Both the position numbers and the translations under genes were made by a program. From Magnetococcales bacterium (GTDB taxonomy: Bacteria > Pseudomonadota > Magnetococcia > Magnetococcales > UBA8363), in NCBI GenBank assembly GCA_015228815.1, contig JADGCV010000013.1, positions 1 to 64,000 of the forward strand: 64,000 nucleotides of DNA, given 5' to 3'. The notes under the pieces are model-generated. The model ran no database searches. It was not told where the DNA came from and saw nothing but the letters and a program-made list of their open reading frames with translations. This document shows, in pieces, positions 7,377 through 15,096 of the stretch (position 1 is the first letter of the stretch; every line of letters begins with the position of its first letter).

Positions 7377-8660
7377 TTACCTTTCATCAAGATAGTCGCT
7401 GTACCACAACGCACCCAGAGGTTGTCCTTCTTCCACCATACTTTTGACATAGCGGATGTCGCTGGCGCGGCTGATCTTCGAGAAACCATCTTCTCCCTTC
7501 TCCAGAACCCAAACCTCATTCGGATCAAGGGCATCGACAAAATAGGGTTGATGGGTCGTAATGAAAACCTGCGTCCCTCCACGTTTGGAAGTCGCATACT
7601 CTCGAAATTCTTCGGCCAGTAAATCAAGTAATTTGTGATAGAGGCCGTTTTCCGGCTCTTCGACACAAAGAAAAGGGGGGGGATCGGGGTCATGCAACAG
7701 TAACAGGTAAGAAAATATTTTCAGTGTGCCATCGGACATTTGATAATGGGTCAATGGCTCTTTGAATGCCCTGCTGTAAAAAAGAAGGTAGAGATTTTTC
7801 GAAATATCATCCCGATGAATTTTTATATCACTGATGTCGGGTATCTTCTCGGATATTTTCTTGAGAATCTTATCGATTCGAGTTTTGTGTTCGCGTTCGA
7901 GAAATTGAACGACATTTCCAATATTGCTCCCAGACTCGTTCAGATGTTTTTGTGGGCCAGCCTTGGATATTTCACGCGCGGCATTTGGGGAAAAATAGCT
8001 CAGATACCATCCATCGAGGAAACTTATAAAACTTGTGATCCGGGGATGTTCTTTGAGCGAACCAAGAGTTACAATCCCCAATTTACGTTGGTCGGTCAAC
8101 GCGACTTCGATACGGTCGGGATCTTCCTGAAGGGGCAGGGTCTTGATGTCAACCCCTTTGGAAAGAGCCTCTTCAATGTCATCGTTGGCAAGGCTCTCCC
8201 TTCCTGCCCAGGCCCAGCCCTTTCCTTCGGAGAGACGCAGCAAGGAATAGGGACGTCCGTGTTTTTGACCCTTTCGTCGTTGTCGAAGGTGTTCCTCTTG
8301 AACGTAGGGGCGTCCATTCTTGTCAAGATTGATGGCCAATTCATAGGTCAGGGGACGCGCATTTGCCTCTTCACGATAGTAGAGTTCGAATTGGATGGGC
8401 TCTTTTTCGACACCTTGGGACCGGAGTCGTTGAAATCCACCACGTTCTCTCAGGTCACACGCCTCCTCGACTCCGACGCGCAGGCAGTCACCCAGGAAAC
8501 CAAACGCATCAAACAGTGAACTCTTCCCTGAGCCGTTTTTGCCGATGACGACGGTCAAAAGGGTCAAGGATTCGATTTTCTGAGTGTTCGATAATTTACC
8601 GAGTGTAACATCCCGCAGTGCCCGATAGTTTCTGATGCGCAGTCCCTCCAGTTTGGCCAT
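7377..8660 (-). CDS. AAA (ABC-type, AAA_21) ATPase of a two-gene defence-like module
   Basis: 427 residues starting MAKLEGLRIRNYRALRDVTLG, the usual opening of RecF/OLD-like ABC ATPases. Walker A is VIGKNGSGKSSLFDAFGF (about residues 38-55). The signature region YQMSDGTLKIFSYLLLLHD is near residue 305, Walker B is FLCVEEPENGLY, and the switch His is in QVFITTHQPYF. A helical insert of about 200 residues separates the two halves, as in AAA_21 proteins. A GGAGG ribosome site precedes the start. It is coupled to the TOPRIM-like gene downstream. A role in phage or plasmid exclusion is inferred from this organisation. Confidence 0.88.
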   Translation of the reverse strand: MAKLEGLRIRNYRALRDVTLGKLSNTQKIESLTLLTVVIGKNGSGKSSLFDAFGFLGDCLRVGVEEACDLRERGGFQRLRSQGVEKEPIQFELYYREEANARPLTYELAINLDKNGRPYVQEEHLRQRRKGQKHGRPYSLLRLSEGKGWAWAGRESLANDDIEEALSKGVDIKTLPLQEDPDRIEVALTDQRKLGIVTLGSLKEHPRITSFISFLDGWYLSYFSPNAAREISKAGPQKHLNESGSNIGNVVQFLEREHKTRIDKILKKISEKIPDISDIKIHRDDISKNLYLLFYSRAFKEPLTHYQMSDGTLKIFSYLLLLHDPDPPPFLCVEEPENGLYHKLLDLLAEEFREYATSKRGGTQVFITTHQPYFVDALDPNEVWVLEKGEDGFSKISRASDIRYVKSMVEEGQPLGALWYSDYLDER

Positions 8661-8753
8661 GAGTGTCCTCCACCATCCGGGTTACCTCGGGTCGGAAATA
8701 CGACTGATTATGCTGTTGATAACTTGAATCGTCAACAGTGATTCATAACATAT

Positions 8754-8783
8754 AAAAAAAGGCGCCTTGGGTCTCAAGGCGCC
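8754..8783 (-). terminator. Intrinsic terminator downstream of ppdK
   Basis: A perfect 9-bp inverted repeat (GGCGCCTTG at 8761-8769 and CAAGGCGCC at 8775-8783) with a 5-base loop. On the minus strand it is followed by a run of seven T. It lies 37 bases beyond the ppdK stop in the direction of transcription. Confidence 0.92.
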
Positions 8784-8819
8784 ATTCGAGTCGATCTGCG
8801 TTATTCTTTATGTGTCACA

Positions 8820-11486
8820 TCAACCCGCCTTCAATGCCGCCAGGGCCGCGGAGAGGCGGGCGATGGGAACGCGGTAGGGGGAGCAGGAGACATAGTGCAA
8901 TCCCACCGAGTTGAAAAAGGCGATGGAATCGGGATCGCCGCCATGCTCGCCGCAAATGCCCAGTTTGATCCCCGGACGTTTTTCCCGTCCCTTGGCCGCC
9001 GCCATCTTGACCAGTTGTCCCACGCCCGTCTGGTCGATACTGACGAACGGATCCTTGGCGAGCAGATTCTTGTGGACATACTCCTGAAGGAACGGGCCGG
9101 CGTCATCGCGCGAGATACCCATGGTCGTCTGCGTCAGGTCGTTGGTGCCAAAGGAGAAAAACTCCGCATGGTTGGCCAGTTCATCGGCCGTGAGCGCGGC
9201 GCGCGGCAATTCGATCATCGTCCCAATGTGGTACTCGAGACGAATGTTGAACTCGTCCATGACCTTTTCGCACACCGCGACGGCGCGGTCCTTGAGATAT
9301 TTCAGTTCCGTTTCGACCCCAACCAGAGGAATCATGATTTCGGGGGTGATGAAGAATCCTTCCTTTTTGACCAGATGACAGGCCGCCTCCATGATGGCCC
9401 GCGTCTGCATGTCATAGATCTCCGGAAAACTGATTCCCAGGCGGCAGCCACGATGCCCCAGCATCGGGTTGAATTCCTTCAAGCCTTCCACCCGGCGTTT
9501 GACCTTCTCAAGAGGCATGCCGAACACCAGCGCCACCTCGTTCTGTCCCTCTTCATCATGGGGAATGAATTCGTGCAGCGGCGGATCCAAGAGGCGGATC
9601 GTGACCGGCAATTCGCGCATCTCACGGAACAACCCTTCGAAATCGCTCCGTTGCAACGGAATGATTTTCTCGATGGCCCGGGCCCGATCCGCGTCGGTAT
9701 CGGAAAGGATCAAACCGCGCATGTGAATGATCCGGTCGGCGCCGAAAAACATGTGTTCCGTCCGGCACAATCCAATCCCCTGCGCCCCGAACTTGCGCGC
9801 CACGCGGGCATCGTCCGGAGTGTCGGCATTGGCCCGAACCTTCATCCGGGCAAAACCATCCACCCACTCCATGAACGTGGCGAATTCTCCGGTCATTTCC
9901 GGCTGGATCGTCGCAACCTGACCCGACATGATCTCTCCCGTCGAGCCGTCGATGGTGACCCAATCTCCCTTGTGTACCGTCACGCCGCCCAGGGTGAATT
10001 GCTCCTTCTCCTGCTCGATCATCAGCGCCGTGCAACCCGATACACACGGTCGTCCCATGCCACGCGCCACCACCGCCGCGTGCGAGGTCATGCCACCCCG
10101 GGCGGTGATGATCCCCTTGGCCGAATGCATGCCGTGGATGTCTTCGGGACTGGTTTCGTCGCGGACCAGCATGACCATCTGTCCGGCATTGGCCCATTGC
10201 TCCGCTTCGTCGGCATCGAAAACGACCTTGCCCGTCGCCGCACCCGGGGAGGCTGCCAATCCCTTGCCCAGAATCACCTTCTTCGCCCGCGGATCGAGCG
10301 ATGGATGGAGCAGTTGGTCGAGTTGTTCCGGGGATACCCGAAGCACCGCCTCGCGGGTGTTGATCAAGCCCTCATGTACCATGTGTACCGCAATCTTCAT
10401 TGCCGCCTTGGTCGTGCGTTTGCCGTTGCGGGTCTGCAACAGCCACAGCTTGTTGCGCTGGATCGTGAATTCGATGTCCTGCATGTCACGGTAATGAATC
10501 TCCAGCCGCTTTTGCAGGTTGAGAAGTTCCCGGTACAGTTCGGGCATCGACTCTTCCATCGCCGGCAGATTCGAACCGTTGAGACGTTTGCCTTCGATGG
10601 TGATCTGTTGCGGCGTGCGGATCCCCGCCACCACGTCCTCACCCTGGGCATTGATCAGATATTCGCCGAAGAACCGGTTGTCGCCGGTGCTCGGATCCCG
10701 GGTGAAGGCGACACCCGTGGCGCAATCGTTGCCCATGTTGCCGAACACCATCGCCTGCACGTTGACCGCAGTGCCCCAATTCTCCGGAATGTCGTTGAGG
10801 CGGCGATAGGTGACGGCCCGGGGGATGGTCCAGGAATTGAACACCGCGCCGATGGCGCCCCACAATTGATCCTGCGCATTCTCCGGAAACGGCTTGCCGG
10901 TGATTTCCAGCACCTTGGCCTTGTAGCGGGCCACAAGCCCTTTCCACTCGTCGGCAGTGACCGAGGTGTCCTCCTGTTTGCCCGCCGCCTCCTTCATGTG
11001 CTTGAGCATGTGTTCAAAATTATGATGATCCACCCCCAACACCACGTTGGAATACATCTGCACGAAGCGACGGTAGGAATCGAAGGCGAACCGCGCATCT
11101 CCGGTCCTCTTGATCAATCCCTGCACCGTGACATCGTTGAGCCCCAGATTCAGCACCGTGTCCATCATTCCCGGCATCGAAACCCGCGCCCCGGAACGAA
11201 CAGAGACCAGCAGAGGATTGTCCGCGTCGCCAAAACGGGCCCCCATCACCTTTTCGACCTCCACAAGCGCCGCATCCACCTGGGCCTTGAGACCTTCCGG
11301 ATAATCACGGCGTTGCAGGTACAACCCGCATACTTCGGTGCTGATGGTGAAACCGGAGGGGACCGGAATGCCCAGACGGGTCATCTCCGCCAGGTTGGCG
11401 CCCTTGCCACCCAGCAAATTGCGCATTCCCGAATCGCCTTCCGCCTTGCCATTCCCGAAAAAATAGACAAATTTCTCGCCGGACAT
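8820..11486 (-). CDS. ppdK: Pyruvate, phosphate dikinase
   Basis: PPDK interconverts pyruvate, ATP and phosphate with PEP, AMP and pyrophosphate in central carbon metabolism. The full-length 888-residue protein has the N-terminal ATP-grasp domain (LLGGKGANLAEMTRLGIPVPSGFTI... and SVRSGARVSMPGMMDTVLNLG). The phosphohistidine swivel domain carries GGMTSHAAVVARGMG. The C-terminal PEP/pyruvate barrel contains GIGLCRTEHMFF, GHRGCRLGI, MIPLVG and FSFGTNDLTQTTMGISRDD. A GGGAG site precedes ATG at 11486. The gene stands alone and ends in a strong terminator. It probably serves gluconeogenesis or a reversible glycolysis. Confidence 0.97.
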   Translation of the reverse strand: MSGEKFVYFFGNGKAEGDSGMRNLLGGKGANLAEMTRLGIPVPSGFTISTEVCGLYLQRRDYPEGLKAQVDAALVEVEKVMGARFGDADNPLLVSVRSGARVSMPGMMDTVLNLGLNDVTVQGLIKRTGDARFAFDSYRRFVQMYSNVVLGVDHHNFEHMLKHMKEAAGKQEDTSVTADEWKGLVARYKAKVLEITGKPFPENAQDQLWGAIGAVFNSWTIPRAVTYRRLNDIPENWGTAVNVQAMVFGNMGNDCATGVAFTRDPSTGDNRFFGEYLINAQGEDVVAGIRTPQQITIEGKRLNGSNLPAMEESMPELYRELLNLQKRLEIHYRDMQDIEFTIQRNKLWLLQTRNGKRTTKAAMKIAVHMVHEGLINTREAVLRVSPEQLDQLLHPSLDPRAKKVILGKGLAASPGAATGKVVFDADEAEQWANAGQMVMLVRDETSPEDIHGMHSAKGIITARGGMTSHAAVVARGMGRPCVSGCTALMIEQEKEQFTLGGVTVHKGDWVTIDGSTGEIMSGQVATIQPEMTGEFATFMEWVDGFARMKVRANADTPDDARVARKFGAQGIGLCRTEHMFFGADRIIHMRGLILSDTDADRARAIEKIIPLQRSDFEGLFREMRELPVTIRLLDPPLHEFIPHDEEGQNEVALVFGMPLEKVKRRVEGLKEFNPMLGHRGCRLGISFPEIYDMQTRAIMEAACHLVKKEGFFITPEIMIPLVGVETELKYLKDRAVAVCEKVMDEFNIRLEYHIGTMIELPRAALTADELANHAEFFSFGTNDLTQTTMGISRDDAGPFLQEYVHKNLLAKDPFVSIDQTGVGQLVKMAAAKGREKRPGIKLGICGEHGGDPDSIAFFNSVGLHYVSCSPYRVPIARLSAALAALKAG

Positions 11487-12020
11487 TTATTCTTCTCCCT
11501 GATGACAAAACGCCCTTTCCGGGCCATTGAGTAAAATTTTAAAGGTTCGGAAACATGTTGAAATTGTTCTGCCGCGATCCAAAAATTTCGTGGTTCTCAA
11601 ACGGTGCGCCACTCCTTTATCCAGGTTGGAATTACCCCTTCGGCCTGCATCAACGCCCCACCATGAAAACGACCTTCCATGACCTCCCCGCGCCGGCAAA
11701 TTTCAGGAAAATGGAATTGATGATATATACATTATTTTTATGTTAAAAATAGATACATACAAAACGTTGACAATGACACCGACACATCACGGCTCTTGCC
11801 ACCGATAACGTGGGCAAGTTAAAGCAAAAACGGACCGAAGGCAATGTAAAAAATGACCCGCGAACGGTGAATGGAAAAAGATTGGTGACCTTGAACGGGG
11901 AAGAAAAAATGGGTCTCGGATTGTCGAAGACCGAAGATGCGCGAGACGCCGGCCTAGTCGGCGAAGGGGGCGCCCCCCGAAAGCGGAATCGGTGTTTTCG
12001 GGGGGCGGCAAGGGGTGATT
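11487..12020. other. Gene-free interval between ppdK and the antiporter
   Basis: About 530 bases. The part near 11720-11760 is AT-rich, unlike the coding surroundings, and probably holds the ppdK promoter. The far end holds hairpins beyond the antiporter stop. No credible protein or RNA gene was seen. Confidence 0.55.
11971..12007 (-). terminator. GC-rich hairpin downstream of the antiporter
   Basis: A 12-bp perfect stem (CGCCCCCCGAAA at 11971-11982, TTTCGGGGGGCG at 11996-12007) lies just after the permease stop. A second short hairpin (CGCCG/CGGCG, 11948-11962) follows it. There is no long T-run, so termination would depend on the stems or on Rho. Confidence 0.55.
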
Positions 12021-13376
12021 TCAGTGAGTCGCCGGGGCAGTCGATTCGGTCTGTGCCGGATGACCGCCATTTCCGTTGGCATGGTAGCGGTCTTCGGTGG
12101 GATGCCAGCCGACGAGGGCGAGCATGACGAAGAAGCCGATGGTGTAGGCAACGGTGACGTGCCAGCCATATTTCAACCATTGGCCGACCGATTTGGCCTC
12201 GGGGAACAGGTTGGAAAGGGCGACGCCGGCGGAGGAGCCGAACCAGATCATCGAGCCACCGAAACCGACCGAATAGGCGAGGGTGCCCCAGTCGTAACCT
12301 CCCTGTTTGATGGCCAGGGCGGTCAAGGGAATGTTGTCGAAGACGGCGGAGACATAGCCCAGTCCGAGGGCTGCCTGCCAGGAGGCCAGGGGAAGTTTTT
12401 CGACCGGCATCAGCGAGGCGCAGACGACCAGTGAAAGAAGGAAAACGCTTCCCTTGAAGGTTTCGGGGAGGATGTTCCATGCCGGGGTCCGGACCGGGAC
12501 GGACAGGAGGATGGCCACCCATACCGCGGCGCCGATGAAGGGGAAGGTATCGGAGATTTCGTTGAATTTAATGTTGACGATCATGTTGACGGCAACGGCC
12601 ATGACCAGGATGAGGGCGACGATGAAGACGCGGGCGCCATCGATTTTGTCGTTGCCGGAGGTGCTGGTGTGAATGGGCGAAAGTTTATCCTGTTGCAGGG
12701 CGGCGGGGATGCCGGTGATGAACAGGGCGATCAGTGCCCCGGCATAGGCGTGGATGACTGCGCCGGGGCTGATGCCGGCGATCCACATCATGGTGGTGGT
12801 GGTGTCGCCGACGACGCTGCCCGATCCGCCGGCATTGGAGGCGGCGACGATGGCCGCGAGGTAGCCGATATGGACCTTGCCGCGGAACACTGTCCGGGCG
12901 ACGGCGCCGCCGATGAGGGCGGCGGCAATGTTGTCGAGAAAACTCGAAAGGATGAACACCAGGGCCAGCAGGACGAATCCTCCCTTCCAGCCTTCGGGGA
13001 GAAACCGGGGGAGAATCGCCGGAACCTTGCTTTCTTCGAAATGGTTGGAAAGAAGGGCAAATCCCATGAGGAGGCACAACAGGTTGGTCAGGATCACCCA
13101 TTCATGCTGAAAGTGAAGCGCCAGTCCGTGCAGTCCGTCGCCATGCTTGAACCCGGTGAAGAACAGTTTGTAGAGCGTGATGGTGGTGACGCCGATCAGG
13201 GCGACCTGAAGGGTGCTGTGGTGGAACAGGGCGACACCGAGGAGCACAAAGGCAAACAGGATGAAGTCGATGGGAATGCCAAGAATGGCGGGTAGATCCC
13301 CTTGTGTCCCGGGGTTGGCCCAGGCAACCGCCGGGACCAGGAATGCAGCCAGTAGTGAAAGGAGGAACCGTTTCAT
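12021..13376 (-). CDS. Na+/H+ antiporter NhaD-like / ArsB-NhaD superfamily permease
   Basis: 451 residues with an N-terminal signal-like helix (MKRFLLSLLAAFLVPAVAWA) and roughly eleven further hydrophobic helices. Segments typical of the ion-transporter superfamily include FILSSFLDNIAAALIGG, AAIVAASNAGGSGSVVGDTTTTMMWIAG and the second-half repeat VSAVFDNIPLTALAIKQGG, each with the conserved Asp-Asn pair at the helix break. The C-terminus is a His/Asn-rich tail. It would exchange sodium for protons across the inner membrane. Citrate- or arsenite-type substrates cannot be excluded. AAGGTAA, 8 bases before ATG, supports the start. Confidence 0.85.
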   Translation of the reverse strand: MKRFLLSLLAAFLVPAVAWANPGTQGDLPAILGIPIDFILFAFVLLGVALFHHSTLQVALIGVTTITLYKLFFTGFKHGDGLHGLALHFQHEWVILTNLLCLLMGFALLSNHFEESKVPAILPRFLPEGWKGGFVLLALVFILSSFLDNIAAALIGGAVARTVFRGKVHIGYLAAIVAASNAGGSGSVVGDTTTTMMWIAGISPGAVIHAYAGALIALFITGIPAALQQDKLSPIHTSTSGNDKIDGARVFIVALILVMAVAVNMIVNIKFNEISDTFPFIGAAVWVAILLSVPVRTPAWNILPETFKGSVFLLSLVVCASLMPVEKLPLASWQAALGLGYVSAVFDNIPLTALAIKQGGYDWGTLAYSVGFGGSMIWFGSSAGVALSNLFPEAKSVGQWLKYGWHVTVAYTIGFFVMLALVGWHPTEDRYHANGNGGHPAQTESTAPATH

Positions 13377-13909
13377 GCCGAGTTACCTTATTGAGGTTGG
13401 AAATGGATCAATGAATGAAGAATGATGATACGAAAGGCCGGTTTGGCGAACACTGGACGATGCTTTCTGCATGGACAAGATAGAGATAAATCGGAGAATT
13501 GTAAATGTTAATATTATGAAAATACAATAATTTAACACCCTCGCTCCCGGTCCATGGCACCCTTGACGACAATGAATGAAAAATCAGAAGGATCTTGTAG
13601 ATGGCCATTCTTTCGATGGTGCGGTCATGGGCGGAATTTGTGGGATATGAGCATTAAAATAATATAAATTTCGAATAAAATTTCGATTACGATGAATACC
13701 GATCAATGGCGGGCACACGAGGGCACTCTTCGTGGCATGAAGAATATGCATCCCATGTCAATGATGAATCCCCATGGGCGGAGGCAGTGTTGGTGGTAAC
13801 CGCGAGAAAAAAGAGTTTGTTTCGGAAGGCTGGGCTGGTTTACAGTCGAAACTGGGGAGGCGCGGGGTCTGACCAGGGGATCGGGGGATGATCCGACAAG
13901 GAGAAGGGG
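13377..13909. other. Gene-free, AT-rich interval between divergent genes
   Basis: About 530 bases between the antiporter start (-) and cytochrome b561 (+). The stretch 13480-13530 and 13640-13700 is markedly AT-rich (for example TAATATTATGAAAATACAAT), in contrast to the flanks, and probably contains both promoters. Open frames here are short, AT-rich and without ribosome sites, so none is called. Confidence 0.5.
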
Positions 13910-14500
13910 ATGTGGCGCAACAGCGAAGACCGTTACGGAACGCTGGCCCGTCTGTGGCATTGGGTGATGTTTGCGCTCCTGGTGGGGATGATCGTTCTGG
14001 GGTTGTGGATGACGGGATTGACCTATGGCGATCCCTGGTATCATCGGGCCCCGGCGTTGCATGAAGGATTGGGAATCATGACGTTCGTGGCGTTTGCCCT
14101 GCGTCTGTCCTGGCGGTTTTTCGATCCGCCGCCGCCCCTTTCCTGTGGGATTCCACGGTGGCAACGGCTGCTGGCCCATGGGACCCATTGGGTCCTTTAT
14201 GCGCTCATGGGGGTCATTCCGGTGAGCGGCTATTTGATCACGACGGCCCGGGGAGAGGGGGTGGCGGTTTTTGGCTGGTTTTCCATTCCCGCGCTCTTTC
14301 CGTCACGTCCGGGGATGGAGGACCTGGCGGGATCGGTCCATCTGGTTTTGGCCCTTGCCCTGGCCGGTTTGGCTCTGATGCACGCCACCGCTGCCGTGAA
14401 ACATCATGTCATCGATCGGGACGATACCCTTGTCCGCATGGTTCCCTTTCTCGAATTTCCTGAAAAACATCGTCCCACCAGCAAGGAGGAACGCTCATGA
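13910..14500 (+). CDS. Cytochrome b561 family membrane protein
   Basis: 196 residues with four membrane helices. The expected haem-ligand histidines are present in each: RLWHWVMF (helix 1), ALHEGLGI (helix 2), and VHLVLALALAGLALMHA (helix 4). AAVKHHVIDRDDTL ends the fold in the way usual for the family. It carries electrons across or within the inner membrane, often accepting from quinol. A GGAGA ribosome site precedes ATG at 13910. The stop overlaps the start of the YceI gene (ATGA), and b561-YceI pairs are a common arrangement in proteobacteria. Confidence 0.93.
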   Translation: MWRNSEDRYGTLARLWHWVMFALLVGMIVLGLWMTGLTYGDPWYHRAPALHEGLGIMTFVAFALRLSWRFFDPPPPLSCGIPRWQRLLAHGTHWVLYALMGVIPVSGYLITTARGEGVAVFGWFSIPALFPSRPGMEDLAGSVHLVLALALAGLALMHATAAVKHHVIDRDDTLVRMVPFLEFPEKHRPTSKEERS

Positions 14501-15096
14501 CGATCCAGAACATCACAGGCAAGGCGCAATGGCTTTCTGTCCTGGTCTTGGCCCTATCCATGAATTTCATGATCGTTTCCCGCGCCGGGGCCGTCGTCTA
14601 CGACATCGATCCGGCCCATTCGTTCGTCGAATTCCGGATTCTTCACCTTGGATTCAGTGTTCTCAAGGGACGATTCAATACGGTCCGGGGGGTGTTCGAA
14701 TATGATGACAAGAATGCGGCAACCGCGTCCATTCAGGTCGAGATCGAAACCGCAAGCCTCGACAGCAATCATGCCAAAAGGGACAAGCATTTGCGTGGAG
14801 AGGATTTTCTTGATGTGGAGCGGTTTCCACTGGCCACATTCAAGAGCGTTTCCTACAAGGAATCGGGCCGAGAAGGCATCGTGACCGGTGATCTGACCCT
14901 CCATGGCGTCACGAAACGGGTCGAGATTCCGGTGATGTTCATCGGCGCCGGCGCCGATCCGTGGGGGGGACAACGGCGTGGCTACGAGGGGCGTTTGGAG
15001 ATCCGTCGTGCCGACTTCGGGGTGAGCCACAATCTGGGGCCGGCGGCGGAAAACATGACCCTGGAGTTCTTTGTCGAGGGGGTGGCCCGCAAGTGA
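14497..15096 (+). CDS. YceI family periplasmic protein
   Basis: 199 residues with a cleavable signal (hydrophobic core about 12-30, ending SRAGA). The mature lipocalin-like barrel starts VVYDIDPAHSFVEFRILHLGFSVLKGRF and shows family motifs including LDSNHAKRDKHLRGEDFLDVERFP, GDLTLHGVTKRVEIPV and FGVSHNLGPAA. YceI proteins bind long isoprenoid or lipid ligands in the periplasm. Coupling with cytochrome b561 suggests that this one hands a quinone-like lipid to the membrane redox protein. GGAGG precedes the start, and the stop overlaps the GTG of the next gene. Confidence 0.94.
   Translation: MTIQNITGKAQWLSVLVLALSMNFMIVSRAGAVVYDIDPAHSFVEFRILHLGFSVLKGRFNTVRGVFEYDDKNAATASIQVEIETASLDSNHAKRDKHLRGEDFLDVERFPLATFKSVSYKESGREGIVTGDLTLHGVTKRVEIPVMFIGAGADPWGGQRRGYEGRLEIRRADFGVSHNLGPAAENMTLEFFVEGVARK

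Noticed and set aside
8895-11534. Very long open frame on the plus strand opposite ppdK
   Set aside because: It is the antisense shadow of a GC-rich coding gene; the product is rich in His, Arg and Gln, has no recognisable domain and no ribosome site, while the minus strand encodes full-length PPDK.
13408-13608. 66-residue minus-strand frame in the AT-rich gap
   Set aside because: Low-GC sequence lacking start context and family similarity; more likely promoter DNA.
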